Positions 24,495 to 34,144 of a stretch of DNA of 64,000 bases are shown here, in pieces. How positions within the stretch are numbered: the first letter of the stretch is position 1; each line of letters starts with the position of its first letter. The notes under the pieces are model-generated. The model saw nothing but the letters and a program-made list of their open reading frames with translations. It was not told the DNA's origin and searched no databases. Origin of the DNA: Anaeromassilibacillus sp001305115 (GTDB lineage: Bacteria > Bacillota > Clostridia > Oscillospirales > Acutalibacteraceae); assembly GCA_042854365.1 (NCBI GenBank), contig AP031437.1, positions 1,488,001-1,552,000 on the forward strand, written 5' to 3'. The translations under genes and the position numbers were made by a program.

Positions 24495-26894
24495 ATGAAA
24501 AGACACAGAGAGCTGCCGGTGGACACTGCTGAGCGATCGGATCAGAAATATTGTGAGCGGTTTGAACCTGACTATACACGGGGACTCAATCCCCAGCAGG
24601 TCCAGATGCGCCAACAGCAGGGACTGACAAACGGAGAGGGCGAAATCAAGACTAAAACAGTTGGACAGATTATCCGCGGGAATCTGATTACGCCTTTTAA
24701 CATTTTAAATATCATTTTGGCAAGTATGGTTTTTTTGGTGGGGTCCTATAAAAATCTGCTGTTTATGGGTGTGGTCATTTGTAATACGCTGATCGGCACT
24801 TTTCAGGAAATTCGAGCCAAAAAGACCATTGATAAGTTGTCCTTAATTGCAGCCCCTAAAGCGCGGGTGGTGCGCAGCGGAGAGGAACAAGGCCTCCCGG
24901 TGGAAGAGCTGGTTTTGGACGACATCCTGCACCTCTCTGCAGGGAATCAGGTCTGCGCCGACTGCATTGTACAATTTGGCGAGTGCGAGGTGAATGAATC
25001 TCTGCTGACTGGCGAAAGTGACCCTGTGGTGAAAAAACCGGGCGATCTTCTTTTTTCAGGAAGTTTTATCGTCAGCGGAGACTGCCATGCTCGTGTGGAA
25101 CATGTTGGGGCGGAGAACTATGCTTCCCAAATTACAAATCATGCCAAATATTTAAAAAAGCCCAATTCCGAGATCATGACGAGCATCAACAAAATTATCA
25201 AATTGCTCGGTTTTGCCATCATTCCGGTGGGCGCAGCGCTGTTTTACAAACAGTATGTTCTTTCCGCACAGCCATTTTCCCAGGCTGTGGTCAGTACGGT
25301 TGCCGCGCTGATCGGGATGATTCCAGAGGGATTGGTATTGCTCACCAGCGTCGTATTAGCAGTCAGTGTGATTCGGCTTTCCCGTTATAACGCCTTGGTC
25401 CAGGATCTCTATTCCATCGAGACCTTGGCTCGCGTGGATACTCTGTGTCTGGACAAGACCGGCACGATCACCGAGGGAACGATGCAGGTGGATGGAATCG
25501 AGCCGCTTTGCCCGATCCCACAGCCTCAGGTGGAGGATGCCATTGCAGCAGTCACCCATGCTTTAAATGACGAAAATCCCACCTCTATGGCCATGAAGCA
25601 ACTGGGCCTGGTTGTTCCAGATTGGATATGCGTCGATTCAGTGCCCTTCTCGTCTGCGCGCAAATGGAGTGGCGCCAGCTTTGCAAACATTGGAACCTTT
25701 GTCATCGGCGCAGCAGAGTTTGTGATGCGGGACCGCTTTGAACCCCTGCGTGAGAAGGTGGAACAGTACTCTTCGCAAGGGCAGCGCGTATTGTTATTGG
25801 CCTATTCCCAAAACCCTTTTCAGGATAAGGGGCTCCCTAAGGAGCTCTCCCCTTTGGCTTTGCTCCTGTTGAGCGATAAAATCCGCGATAACGCGCGAGA
25901 AACGCTGGAATACTTTGCCGACCAAGGGGTAGAAATCAAGGTGATTTCCGGTGACAATGCAGTGACGGTGGCCAACATCGCCAAACGTGCAGGTTTGCAA
26001 AACGCAGATCGGTTTGTCGATGCGACCAACCTGAAAACCTATGAAGATATTCAGAAAGCCGTGGAGGAATACACCGTATTTGGGCGTGTGACGCCCCAAC
26101 AAAAACTCGATCTGGTCAAGGCGCTTAAGGAACAAAAGCATACAGTTGCCATGACAGGCGATGGAGTAAACGACGTATTAGCCCTTAAGGAGAGCGATTG
26201 CAGTATTGCGATGGCTTCTGGCAGCGACGCTGCTCGTGCAGTTTCGCAGTTGGTGCTATTGGACTCCAATTTTGCCAGCATGCCGCGCATTGTTCAGGAA
26301 GGGCGGCGTTCCATCAATAATTTGCAACGTTCCTCCTCCCTATTCCTGGTGAAATCCATTTTCTCCACCATTATCGCGGTTTGCTTTATCTTCCTGCAAT
26401 GTGACTACCCGTTCCAACCCATTCAATTTACGCTTATCAATACCTTTACGATTGGGATTCCTTCCTTTATCCTGGCCTTGGAACCAAACAAAGACCGTAT
26501 CCGCGGGAAATTCTTGGTCAATATCATACGGAAATCCTTGCCGGGTGCTTTGACGATGATTACCAACATTCTATTGTTGGTGGCAGTTTCGCTGTTCCTC
26601 CACCTGCCCAACGAACAAATTTCCACCTTGGCGGTCATTTTAACTGGATTTACAGGACTTCTCACTCTATTAAAGGTTTGTGTTCCATTTAATCTGTTGC
26701 GGTCTGCGCTGTATACCCTGATGGTGGTTGGTTTTATTATGGCAATGCTATTTTTCCAGCCGCTGTTCTCCCTGGTCGATCTTACGGTCCCCATGGTCGT
26801 GGTTTTGGTGCCATTGTTGCTCTTTGCCATCTGCATGATGAGTGTAGTGTTACATGTTATTGAACGCATCATTATGCGCAATGCGGAGGATTGA
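24495..26894 (+). CDS. P-type cation ATPase, CtpE-like
   Basis: 799 residues. P-type ATPase motifs in order: actuator LLTGES, membrane-site IPEGLVLLTS, phosphorylation DKTGTITEG, hinge TGDGVNDVLALK, and C-terminal helices. PEGL in the fourth membrane segment with the short N-domain is typical of the CtpE group, linked to calcium uptake in mycobacteria; ion specificity is inferred only. AAAGGAG precedes ATG 24495; an upstream in-frame extension to 24396 has no binding site. Single gene with a strong terminator. Confidence 0.92.
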   Translation: MKRHRELPVDTAERSDQKYCERFEPDYTRGLNPQQVQMRQQQGLTNGEGEIKTKTVGQIIRGNLITPFNILNIILASMVFLVGSYKNLLFMGVVICNTLIGTFQEIRAKKTIDKLSLIAAPKARVVRSGEEQGLPVEELVLDDILHLSAGNQVCADCIVQFGECEVNESLLTGESDPVVKKPGDLLFSGSFIVSGDCHARVEHVGAENYASQITNHAKYLKKPNSEIMTSINKIIKLLGFAIIPVGAALFYKQYVLSAQPFSQAVVSTVAALIGMIPEGLVLLTSVVLAVSVIRLSRYNALVQDLYSIETLARVDTLCLDKTGTITEGTMQVDGIEPLCPIPQPQVEDAIAAVTHALNDENPTSMAMKQLGLVVPDWICVDSVPFSSARKWSGASFANIGTFVIGAAEFVMRDRFEPLREKVEQYSSQGQRVLLLAYSQNPFQDKGLPKELSPLALLLLSDKIRDNARETLEYFADQGVEIKVISGDNAVTVANIAKRAGLQNADRFVDATNLKTYEDIQKAVEEYTVFGRVTPQQKLDLVKALKEQKHTVAMTGDGVNDVLALKESDCSIAMASGSDAARAVSQLVLLDSNFASMPRIVQEGRRSINNLQRSSSLFLVKSIFSTIIAVCFIFLQCDYPFQPIQFTLINTFTIGIPSFILALEPNKDRIRGKFLVNIIRKSLPGALTMITNILLLVAVSLFLHLPNEQISTLAVILTGFTGLLTLLKVCVPFNLLRSALYTLMVVGFIMAMLFFQPLFSLVDLTVPMVVVLVPLLLFAICMMSVVLHVIERIIMRNAED

Positions 26895-26925
26895 GTGGCA
26901 TTTAAGGGTGACAATCTTTAAAAAG

Positions 26926-26971
26926 AAAAACGGTTGTGTGCGGTCCATAGAAAGCACACAACCGTTTTTAA
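26926..26971 (+). terminator. Terminator of the P-type ATPase gene
   Basis: AAAAACGGTTGTGTGC pairs with GCACACAACCGTTTTT; symmetrical, so potentially bidirectional. Confidence 0.9.
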
Positions 26972-26995
26972 CTTTATAATAGAATAGACAGTATG

Positions 26996-27021
26996 CTGCA
27001 TTTCCCTATTCGGAAATGCAG
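26996..27021. repeat. Small perfect hairpin
   Basis: CTGCATTTCC pairs with GGAAATGCAG around a six-base loop. No T run on either side. It lies 69 bases downstream of the minus-strand gene ending at 27090 and could help end it. Confidence 0.45.
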
Positions 27022-27089
27022 GCGCGTATAACAGGTTATCAAGGATGTTTCAAATGCATTTCCTATTGGCTACTCCCGGCTTTATCGAG

Positions 27090-27284
27090 TTACAGGTCGT
27101 CTGCATCCTGGACGGGATAAAGATCGTCCGTCGGCGTGCCGGTATAGCTGCCGCTGACGTCCGATGGGATGCTTCCTTTGTTCATGTCCGGAAGCGCGCA
27201 CGCAGCCTGTTCGGCTCGTATCTCGGCTTGGGACTGTCCGGTGGTAGGTTGGGGCTTGGCTGCTTGTTTTTTTCGATCTTTCAT
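27090..27284 (-). CDS. Small hypothetical protein (64 residues)
   Basis: Short, hydrophilic, Gln/Pro/Ala-rich N terminus (KDRKKQAAKPQPTTGQSQ) ending in GSYTGTPTDDLYPVQDADDL. The ending resembles a family of very small clostridial proteins of unknown role. GAGGTGA precedes the ATG at 27284 and the gene is 42 bases after tcdA on the same strand, so it may be the last gene of that operon. An alternative frame of 94 codons overlaps it but lacks a binding site. Confidence 0.65.
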   Translation of the reverse strand: MKDRKKQAAKPQPTTGQSQAEIRAEQAACALPDMNKGSIPSDVSGSYTGTPTDDLYPVQDADDL

Positions 27285-27325
27285 CGTCAATCACCTCGCG
27301 GATAGGTTTCCCAATCCCGAGCAAT

Positions 27326-28072
27326 TTATGAATGAGACGCCCATTCGGGGCTCGGGCGAAGTCCATCGGTCAAATCTTTAATGACCTCCCCAGCGAGAAT
27401 AAACCCGGCGACCGGTGGGACGAACGCCACGCTTCCTGGTGTTTGCCGGCGCGGAAATGCATCTTGGAGTTCTGGATTCTCTTCACGCGGTACAGGCTCT
27501 TCTTTGGAATACACAACTTTCAAAGATGAAATTCCGCGTTTTTTCAGTTCACGGCGCATGACCCGGCATAGGGGACATACCGAGGTCTGATAGATGTCTG
27601 CCACTTCAAAGCGGGTGGGATCGAGTTTGTTCCCCGTCCCCATACTGCTGATGATGGGGATCCCCTTCTCTTGCGCTACCTGCACCAGCGCCAATTTTGC
27701 AGATACCGTGTCGATAGCGTCGATAATATAGTCACAATCGTTTAAAAAGTCACTGGGCGTGTCGGGAAGATAAAACAACGGAAAGGTTTGAACATCCACT
27801 GCCGGATGGATGCGTTGGGCGCGTTCCCTCATCACGTCAACTTTCTGTTTTCCAATGGTGGAATGGTCAGCGAGAATCTGCCGGTTAAGATTGGTTAAAC
27901 TCACGGTGTCATTGTCGATCAACAGCAGGTGGCCGACGCCGGTTCGAACGAGTGCTTCCGCAGCAAAACTGCCTACACCGCCGAGGCCAAAAACGGCTAC
28001 CCGGCTGTTCCGCAGTCGCTCCATGCTGCGTGTACCCAATAAAATCTGGGAACGAGAAAACTCATTGCGCAT
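27326..28072 (-). CDS. tcdA: tRNA threonylcarbamoyladenosine dehydratase
   Basis: 248 residues of the E1-like/ThiF family. The nucleotide-binding GLGGVGSFAAEALVRTGVGH (residues 30-49), the DNDTVSLTNLNRQ motif and a Cys pair CPLCRV are present. TcdA (CsdL/YgdL) cyclises t6A37 to ct6A in tRNAs that read ANN codons. The ATG overlaps the end of the sugar transferase by 11 bases, preceded by AGGAGG, so these unrelated functions are co-translated. Confidence 0.9.
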   Translation of the reverse strand: MRNEFSRSQILLGTRSMERLRNSRVAVFGLGGVGSFAAEALVRTGVGHLLLIDNDTVSLTNLNRQILADHSTIGKQKVDVMRERAQRIHPAVDVQTFPLFYLPDTPSDFLNDCDYIIDAIDTVSAKLALVQVAQEKGIPIISSMGTGNKLDPTRFEVADIYQTSVCPLCRVMRRELKKRGISSLKVVYSKEEPVPREENPELQDAFPRRQTPGSVAFVPPVAGFILAGEVIKDLTDGLRPSPEWASHS

Positions 28073-28763
28073 TCTCTTTTCCTCCTGACAAAAATACCGC
28101 GGCCGCTGTCTGGAAGATTACAGACAAATCATAGAGAGGAGAGATATGCTCCAAATATTCCAGGTTTAGCTCCATTTTTGGCGGTAAAATCTGTTCTACA
28201 TAGACCCGTTCCGGATCGTCAGCCGCGTCAAGGAGCTTGTCCTCATCCTTAAACGCGATACTCGAAGGCGCAGTAATCCCCGGGCGGACCAATAAGGTAG
28301 CCATCTGCTCCGGTGTATAGAGATCGACGTATTTGCGCACCTCTGGCCGCGGTCCTACCAGGCTCATCGTACCGTTGAGAACATTCAACAGTTGGGAAAA
28401 CTCGTCCAACCGGAGCCGACGAATAAATCTTCCAACACGCGTGATACGCGGGTCTTCTCCCGTTGTGACAGCAGGACCGATCTGATCCGCATTTTGAACC
28501 ATTGTACGAAATTTAAAAATTTTGAAATCCTGATTGTAGCGTCCCACACGGACTTGCCGGTAAAAAACAGGCCCCTTGGAATCGAATTTAACAGCAAGCG
28601 CCAAAAGCAACAGAAAAGGAGAAAGGATAACCAACATCACAAAAGAGGCGATCATGTCCAAAAGGCGCTTGAAAAACAGGGAGACACGCTTTTTTTGGAG
28701 GAGTTCCCAATAAGGCCTAATAGCATCCTCCTGCATACTTTTTGGCAGCTCTTCATAGTTCAT
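28062..28763 (-). CDS. Bacterial sugar transferase (undecaprenyl-phosphate phosphoglycosyl transferase)
   Basis: 233 residues. One membrane or re-entrant helix (RLLDMIASFVMLVILSPF, residues 34-52) is followed by the catalytic region KFRTMVQNAD, RVGRFIRRLRLDEFSQL and SLVGPRPE. These are the Asp-Glu and Arg motifs of monotopic phosphoglycosyl transferases (WcaJ/PglC family). It starts lipid-linked glycan synthesis by moving a sugar phosphate to undecaprenyl phosphate. No larger polysaccharide cluster is adjacent. Overlaps tcdA by 11 bases. Confidence 0.92.
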   Translation of the reverse strand: MNYEELPKSMQEDAIRPYWELLQKKRVSLFFKRLLDMIASFVMLVILSPFLLLLALAVKFDSKGPVFYRQVRVGRYNQDFKIFKFRTMVQNADQIGPAVTTGEDPRITRVGRFIRRLRLDEFSQLLNVLNGTMSLVGPRPEVRKYVDLYTPEQMATLLVRPGITAPSSIAFKDEDKLLDAADDPERVYVEQILPPKMELNLEYLEHISPLYDLSVIFQTAAAVFLSGGKENAQ

Positions 28764-29034
28764 AACAAATGCTCCAACTTTCCTTTTTGTTCTCTTTACA
28801 GAATTGTATTTCTATTATATCATATAGAAAAGAGGATAATGGATTCTTTGGCTCAAACTCAAAACGGATGTGTTGATTTTCAAAAGAATGATGTACTTCA
28901 TTCGCATTTTGCGACATCGGTCTCCGTTTCGGCGTGAGATTATTATACCATAAATCTCCAAATAGGACAAATCCAGCGATTTGTTTCTCCACTTCATTAT
29001 TTGCAGAAACCATAGAAAAAAAGCAGGATGCTGC
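28764..29034. other. Divergent spacer between the sugar transferase and the ROK kinase
   Basis: A/T-rich, with TATTATATCATAT-type boxes near 28810-28825 that could be the -10 of the sugar transferase promoter on the minus strand. No gene is supported. Confidence 0.4.
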
Positions 29035-29064
29035 TTTACAATTTATCCAAAAAAATGTTATAAT
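29035..29064 (+). promoter_or_regulatory. Promoter upstream of the ROK kinase/galM pair
   Basis: TTTACA (29035-29040), 18-base spacer, TATAAT (29059-29064). It lies 420 bases before the ROK kinase start and implies a very long leader. Confidence 0.6.
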
Positions 29065-29070
29065 AGATTA

Positions 29071-29485
29071 AGATATAATTTAACATGACTTGCATGGGAA
29101 TGAGACCGTCCATGGGGCTGTATCTCCAAAGGTTTGGAAGTAGTCATAATGGCGTGAAGAAGAAATTGGTCCGATCGGAGTGAGGACAGCAGCTTGTTGT
29201 AGTTCCAGAGGTGCGCGTGTGGTGGCGAACGTTCTGGCTTTTGGAGAACCGGTACAGAGGGAAAAAGTAAATCCAGATATTTTTACGTGTGCGGGCACAA
29301 AGAGGTTCGGATGAAGAGGGAGTTCTGCCAGTATCTGCACACGGCGAGAGAGACATCGGAAATTTGGGCAATTGCCTATTGAGGAAGAACTTGAACATTG
29401 TGTGCCGTTCCTCCTTTTCCACTGTACCAAAGCAGCTGTGGAGCCGGGCCCTCATCCAGTATAAAAACACAAGGAGGACATGAAA
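29071..29485 (+). other. Long G/A-rich leader of the ROK kinase mRNA
   Basis: About 415 bases with no supported gene on either strand. It is unlike the A/T-rich spacer before it. Small hairpins are visible, for example GTTCT/AGAAC near 29230-29252. The translations on both strands have no family features. It may be an uncharacterised structured RNA or an old gene remnant. Confidence 0.4.
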
Positions 29486-30439
29486 ATGGCATACTATCTT
29501 GGCATTGACCTCGGCGGAACGAATATCGCTGTGGGAGTAGTGGATGAACATTATCAGATTATTGGACGGGGGAAGAATAAAACACGCGTTCCCTGTTCTT
29601 CAGAAGAGATGTGCGAACAGCTTGCGGTAACAGCCTTCGCTGCATTGGAGGACGCTGGCGTCACGATCGATGACATCCCGTGGGTAGGGATTGGCACACC
29701 CGGTACGGTCAACCGCGATCTGGGTGTGGTGGAATTTTCCAATAACCTGTACTTTAATAACTTTGAGTTGCGCCGGATGTTGCAGGAGCGCATGAAAAAA
29801 GAGGTTATCGTTGAAAACGATGCGAATGCGGCTGCATATGGTGAATACCAGGCTGGTGCTTTAAAGGGTGCGCGCAATGCTCTTGCGATTACTCTTGGAA
29901 CAGGCGTGGGCAGCGGCATTATTGTTGATGGAAAAATCTATTCCGGTTCCAATTATTGTGCCGGCGAGATGGGACATACGGTTATTGTGTTTAACGGACG
30001 TCACTGCTCCTGCGGGCGTGACGGATGTTGGGAATGTTATTCCTCCGCTACGGGTCTGATTCTCAGCACGAAGGAGGCTATGTTGGCACATCCGGATAAG
30101 GAAAGCCCCATATGGAAGCTTGTTGATGGCAATCTCGATCATGTGAGTGGCCGTACGGCGTTTGACGCAATGCGGGCTGGTGATCCGGTTGGAAAGAAGA
30201 TTGTTGACGAATACATCGCGTATCTCGGCTGCGGATTGGCTAACTGTGTGAATACCCTACAGCCCGATATTCTGTGTGTCGGCGGCGGCATTTGTAATGA
30301 GGGTGAAACTCTGTTGGCGCCGGTGCGGGAATATGTGGATCGCGAGCAGTACGGCGGCGCAAAAGTACGTACCAAAATCTGCAAGGCACAGCTGGGGAAC
30401 GATGCAGGAATCATCGGTGCAGCACTGTTGGGGAAATAA
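29486..30439 (+). CDS. ROK family glucokinase-like sugar kinase
   Basis: 317 residues. N-terminal phosphate loop GIDLGGTNIAVGVV, catalytic Asp in ENDANAAAYGE, the ROK signature LAITLGTGVGSGIIVDG, and the zinc motif CSCGRDGCWE. Full-length glucokinase of the Firmicutes type, phosphorylating glucose or a close hexose in the cytoplasm. ATG 29486 is preferred to 29480 since AAGGAGG is then eight bases upstream. galM follows by 45 bases, which supports a role in aldohexose use. Confidence 0.9.
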   Translation: MAYYLGIDLGGTNIAVGVVDEHYQIIGRGKNKTRVPCSSEEMCEQLAVTAFAALEDAGVTIDDIPWVGIGTPGTVNRDLGVVEFSNNLYFNNFELRRMLQERMKKEVIVENDANAAAYGEYQAGALKGARNALAITLGTGVGSGIIVDGKIYSGSNYCAGEMGHTVIVFNGRHCSCGRDGCWECYSSATGLILSTKEAMLAHPDKESPIWKLVDGNLDHVSGRTAFDAMRAGDPVGKKIVDEYIAYLGCGLANCVNTLQPDILCVGGGICNEGETLLAPVREYVDREQYGGAKVRTKICKAQLGNDAGIIGAALLGK

Positions 30440-30484
30440 TTTTCTTTATTTGGCAGATTGATATTTTATTGAGAGGAATCGGCT

Positions 30485-31546
30485 ATGAGCATAGAACAAA
30501 AAACATTTGGTACAATGCCGGATGGGACGAAGATCCACTTATATACCCTAAAGAATACCAATGGTGCCTGTATCCAAGCGATGGAATACGGTGCGCGCGT
30601 GGTCAGTATTCAAGTGCCGGACCGCAAAGGAACGTTTGGAAATGTTGTGTTGGGCCATGACACTTTGGAGGAATATCTGGCGGATGGGGATTTTCTCGGC
30701 GCAGCTGTCGGGCGCTACGCTAATCGAATAGGCGGCGGAACAGCCGAAATCGACGGTACCCCCTACTCCTTCAGTCAAAATGAGAATGGGAATACACTGC
30801 ACGGCGGCTTTCAAGGATTCCATCAAAAGGTATGGCGTTTAAAATGTAGCAACAACGATGATGAGGCCCCTTCCATCACTTTTGCATATCGCAGTATCGA
30901 TGGCGAAGAGGGATTCCCTGGAAACCTGGACGTGTCAATCTGTTATACATTAACAACGGATAATGCGTTGGTAATCGATTACAAGGCGAAAACCGATGCT
31001 TCTACGTTGGTAAATCTGACAAACCACAGCTTTTTTAATTTGACAGGGGACCCGGCACGCGATATTCTTTCGCACGAATTGCAGATCTATGCGGACCACT
31101 TTACAGCGGCAGGACAAGATTTAGTTCCCACAGGAGAGTTTACTCCGGTCGCAGGAACACCGGCGGACTTCCGAACGGCCAAGACCATTGGGCAGGATAT
31201 TCGTGCTGCTGACCCTTTCCTGCGCAAATGCAACGGTTATGACCACAACTTTGTTTTGGCAGGCGAGCCTGGGAGGAAGAAAGCCGCGGAAGTATACGAC
31301 CAATCCACCGGACGTGTGATGTTGGTGTTTACCGATATGCCGGGAATGCAGCTCTATACGGCGAATGGTTTCTCCGAAGGTGTCGTTGCCAACGGTGGGA
31401 TTCCCCTGCAAGCCCATCATGCGCTTTGCCTGGAGACACAGTTTTTCCCGGATGCCCCCCATCATGAAAACTTCCCCAGCGCAGTTCTCCGTCCTGGAGA
31501 AGTATATCAGCACACCACTACATACAAATTTGAAGTGCGCAAATAA
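30485..31546 (+). CDS. galM: Aldose 1-epimerase (mutarotase)
   Basis: 353 residues of the GalM family: GRYANRIGGG, NTLHGG with substrate-binding His, the catalytic His in NLTNHSFFNL, GYDHNFVL, and the catalytic Glu in ALCLETQFFPDAPH. It speeds alpha/beta interconversion of aldoses such as glucose or galactose before phosphorylation, which fits the preceding kinase. The gene follows the kinase by 45 bases and the unit ends at the terminator at 31680. Confidence 0.94.
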   Translation: MSIEQKTFGTMPDGTKIHLYTLKNTNGACIQAMEYGARVVSIQVPDRKGTFGNVVLGHDTLEEYLADGDFLGAAVGRYANRIGGGTAEIDGTPYSFSQNENGNTLHGGFQGFHQKVWRLKCSNNDDEAPSITFAYRSIDGEEGFPGNLDVSICYTLTTDNALVIDYKAKTDASTLVNLTNHSFFNLTGDPARDILSHELQIYADHFTAAGQDLVPTGEFTPVAGTPADFRTAKTIGQDIRAADPFLRKCNGYDHNFVLAGEPGRKKAAEVYDQSTGRVMLVFTDMPGMQLYTANGFSEGVVANGGIPLQAHHALCLETQFFPDAPHHENFPSAVLRPGEVYQHTTTYKFEVRK

Positions 31547-31679
31547 ATGGTTGTGTAGGTTTACGGATCTTCCTTTTGACAAGGATGGTGCGGAGAGAGT
31601 TCAATTTTTCATGGAATTCTTGGCCTGCATACAGTATCTAAAGGCCGAATACAAAATATCGGATAGAACAAAAATTAAG

Positions 31680-31719
31680 CGTGCAGAAAGCGGTAGAATC
31701 CGCTTTCTGCACGTTTTTT
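31680..31719 (+). terminator. Terminator of the kinase/galM unit
   Basis: CGTGCAGAAAGCGG pairs perfectly with CCGCTTTCTGCACG, followed by T6. Confidence 0.9.
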
Positions 31720-32030
31720 ATATGGATATTGTTTTGTGGCGCTTGCAATTTTTGCGCAAGAGAAAGGGATTCTTTGGTGGGTAGATGAAAGGGCGTTCGA
31801 TACTCCCAACATTCTTTGACATATTTTTACGATTTCCTTTTCCTTTCTTTAAGGAAGCGAATGTTTAATGGGAAAGCATGTTCTGCCAAAGAGGCCCTTT
31901 TTCTCCATTTCTATACTACAATGGCGCATATATAGAGCAGAACCGACAAATGATTGGCAGGATAGAAGAAACATTGAAAAAGTTCCCATCCAAAGAAGCG
32001 CCTTTTCTTCTCTGCCAATAATCCAAAAAT
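31720..32030. other. Gene-free spacer
   Basis: About 310 bases between two terminators. Open frames on either strand under 95 codons show no family features. I see nothing in it. Confidence 0.45.
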
Positions 32031-32065
32031 CCCCGATACCGGCGAAGAAACGCCGTATCGGGGAA
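32031..32065 (-). terminator. Terminator of the split transketolase operon
   Basis: CCCCGATAC-GGCG arms enclose a six-base loop (32031-32065); on the minus strand it is followed by ATTTTTGG. Confidence 0.8.
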
Positions 32066-32145
32066 ATAACATCGAAGAGAAGGCTGTAAAATGATAAAGA
32101 CACTTCCCTCTCCTTTGAAACGCCATTGTAAAAGATTTCTTACAA

Positions 32146-33084
32146 TTATTTTTTCAGAACTTCTTTGACGACCTCTACCACGTGATCGGCACACAGACCA
32201 AAATCTTTGAGCAGATCAACCGCCGGACCAGAGTAACCAAAGCAATCGTTCACGCCAATTTTGGTTACGGGAACCGGATTCTCTCGGATTGCCTCGCATA
32301 CGGCATCACCAAGACCGCCGATAATGCTGTGCTCCTCGGCCGTTACAATACGGCCGGTTTCCTTGGCCGCCTTTTGCAAAAGTTCCGCATCGATCGGCTT
32401 GATCGTATGGATATTGATGACACGTGCATCAATCCCTGCTTCTGCAAGCTGTTCAGCCGCCTTGAGGGACTCCCCTACCATAAGGCCTGTCGCAACAATG
32501 GTGATGTCTTTGCCGTCGCGCATGGTTATACCCTTGCCAAGTTCAAATTGATAACGCTCATCGTTGATTGTTTCAATCGCCAAACGGCCCAAACGGACAT
32601 AAACCGGGCCGTTGTAAGCGGCAATCGCTTTGACCGCGGCTTTCATCTCGTAATAGTCGGCCGGATTGACAACCGTCATTCCTGGAATCGTGCGCATCAG
32701 TGCAATGTCCTCACAGCACTGATGAGTTGCACCGTCCTCGCCGACAGAGATTCCCGCATGAGAACCGCCAATTTTGACGTTCAGATGCGGATAGCCAATT
32801 GAATTGCGCACCTGCTCATAGGCACGTCCGGTGGCGAACATGGCAAACGAACTTGCAAATGGAAGCATGCCAGCAGCTGCCAATCCAGCTGCAACACCCA
32901 TCATATTCCCTTCTGCGATACCGCAGTCGAAAAAGCGCTCTGGATGCGCCTTTTTAAACATACCGGATTTTGTAGCTGCGGCCAAGTCCGCATCGAGAAC
33001 CACCAGGTTCGGATATTCATCCATCAGCTCGACCAAGGCTTCGCCATAGCCATCTCTTGTCGCTTTTTTGATTACCTCTGCCAT
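32146..33084 (-). CDS. Transketolase, C-terminal subunit
   Basis: 312 residues: the pyrimidine-binding and C-terminal domains of a split transketolase. The catalytic Glu is in FDCGIAEGNMMGVAAG, and the C-terminal domain has AEEHSIIGGLGDAV. It needs the N-terminal subunit from the gene directly upstream to bind thiamine diphosphate and move two-carbon units in the pentose phosphate pathway. The two genes abut (33084/33085), typical of archaea and many Clostridia. Confidence 0.93.
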   Translation of the reverse strand: MAEVIKKATRDGYGEALVELMDEYPNLVVLDADLAAATKSGMFKKAHPERFFDCGIAEGNMMGVAAGLAAAGMLPFASSFAMFATGRAYEQVRNSIGYPHLNVKIGGSHAGISVGEDGATHQCCEDIALMRTIPGMTVVNPADYYEMKAAVKAIAAYNGPVYVRLGRLAIETINDERYQFELGKGITMRDGKDITIVATGLMVGESLKAAEQLAEAGIDARVINIHTIKPIDAELLQKAAKETGRIVTAEEHSIIGGLGDAVCEAIRENPVPVTKIGVNDCFGYSGPAVDLLKDFGLCADHVVEVVKEVLKK

Positions 33085-33930
33085 TTATTCCACCTCCAAT
33101 GCCGCAAGCGCCTGTTTCAAGTCCTGCATAGCAACTTCATACTGCTCTTTATTGGGGGCGGTACCGTGCCAACCCACCTGGTTTTCCATGAAGGAGACAC
33201 CCTTCCCCTTCACAGTTTTGGCGATGATGACACAGGGCTTCCCCTTCACCTCTTTGACGTGCGCAAATGCCGCTTCCATCGCATCAAAGTCGTGGCCGTC
33301 GATCACCACAGTGTCAAAGCCAAAGGCACGGAATTTCTCGTCGATCGGATACGGGCTGCAAACTTCGTCCAGGGTTCCGTCGATCTGCAAGTCATTGTTG
33401 TCCACGATCAGACAGAGGTTGTCCAGCTTTTTGTGAGAAGCAAACATCGCTGCTTCCCAAACCTGACCCTCTTCAATCTCACCGTCGCCCAGCATGGAAT
33501 AGACACGATAGTCTTTACCACTGAGCTTGGCTGCCAACGCCATACCGCAGGCTGCGGAAACGCCCTGTCCCAAAGAGCCCGTGCTCATATCAATGCCGGG
33601 AGTGTCCAACATGTTGGGATGCCCCTGTAACATCGCGCCAATATGGCGCAGTTTTTGCAGCTCTTCCATGGGGAAATACCCTTTGAGTGCCAATGTCGCG
33701 TACAGAGCCGGACAGCAATGCCCCTTAGAGAGCACAAAACGGTCCCGGTTTTCGTCTGCCGGATGGGCGGGATCTACGTGCATCTCCTTAAAATAGAGAT
33801 AGGTCAGCACGTCTGCCGCGGAGAGAGAGCCGCCGGGATGTCCGGATTTTGCATGGTATACTCCCTCAATCGCGCCCATACGGATTTTACAGGCAGCAAT
33901 TTGCAGGTCTTTCTTTTCTGCTGTATTCAT
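33085..33930 (-). CDS. Transketolase, N-terminal subunit
   Basis: 281 residues: the thiamine-diphosphate pyrophosphate-binding domain. The motif GDGEIEEGQVWEAAMFASHKKLDNLCLIVDNN (only partly quoted: GDG at the start, NN at the end, about 30 residues apart) is the thiamine-diphosphate signature. AKSGHPGGSLS and SKGHCCPALY hold substrate and cofactor contacts. Works with the adjacent C-terminal subunit. First gene of the two-gene minus-strand unit. Confidence 0.93.
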   Translation of the reverse strand: MNTAEKKDLQIAACKIRMGAIEGVYHAKSGHPGGSLSAADVLTYLYFKEMHVDPAHPADENRDRFVLSKGHCCPALYATLALKGYFPMEELQKLRHIGAMLQGHPNMLDTPGIDMSTGSLGQGVSAACGMALAAKLSGKDYRVYSMLGDGEIEEGQVWEAAMFASHKKLDNLCLIVDNNDLQIDGTLDEVCSPYPIDEKFRAFGFDTVVIDGHDFDAMEAAFAHVKEVKGKPCVIIAKTVKGKGVSFMENQVGWHGTAPNKEQYEVAMQDLKQALAALEVE

Positions 33931-34144
33931 AATGTCCTCCCTTGAAATGATATGAGAAACAACCGCAATTATTATAGCGCATCAACGCGAAAAATGCAAT
34001 TTTCGTTGGGCATTTTTTGCCTATTTGCGCCATGCGACGACTGTGTTCGCGTTAGAACACAAAATTTTGTTGGAAACAACCGGAAAAAATACTTTTTTGA
34101 ACGGGCTCTTTACGCTTTGTCGCTCTTTTCTGCTCTTCGCCTGT

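Noticed and set aside
27082..27366. 94-codon minus-strand frame overlapping the 64-residue protein
   Set aside because: Overlaps tcdA's end, lacks a binding site and has Arg/Ser-rich junk composition.
29080..29551. Two minus-strand frames in the kinase leader
   Set aside because: They overlap the kinase start, have no binding site, and show no recognisable domain.
31849..32103. 84-codon minus-strand frame beyond the transketolase terminator
   Set aside because: Contains the terminator hairpin and has no family features.
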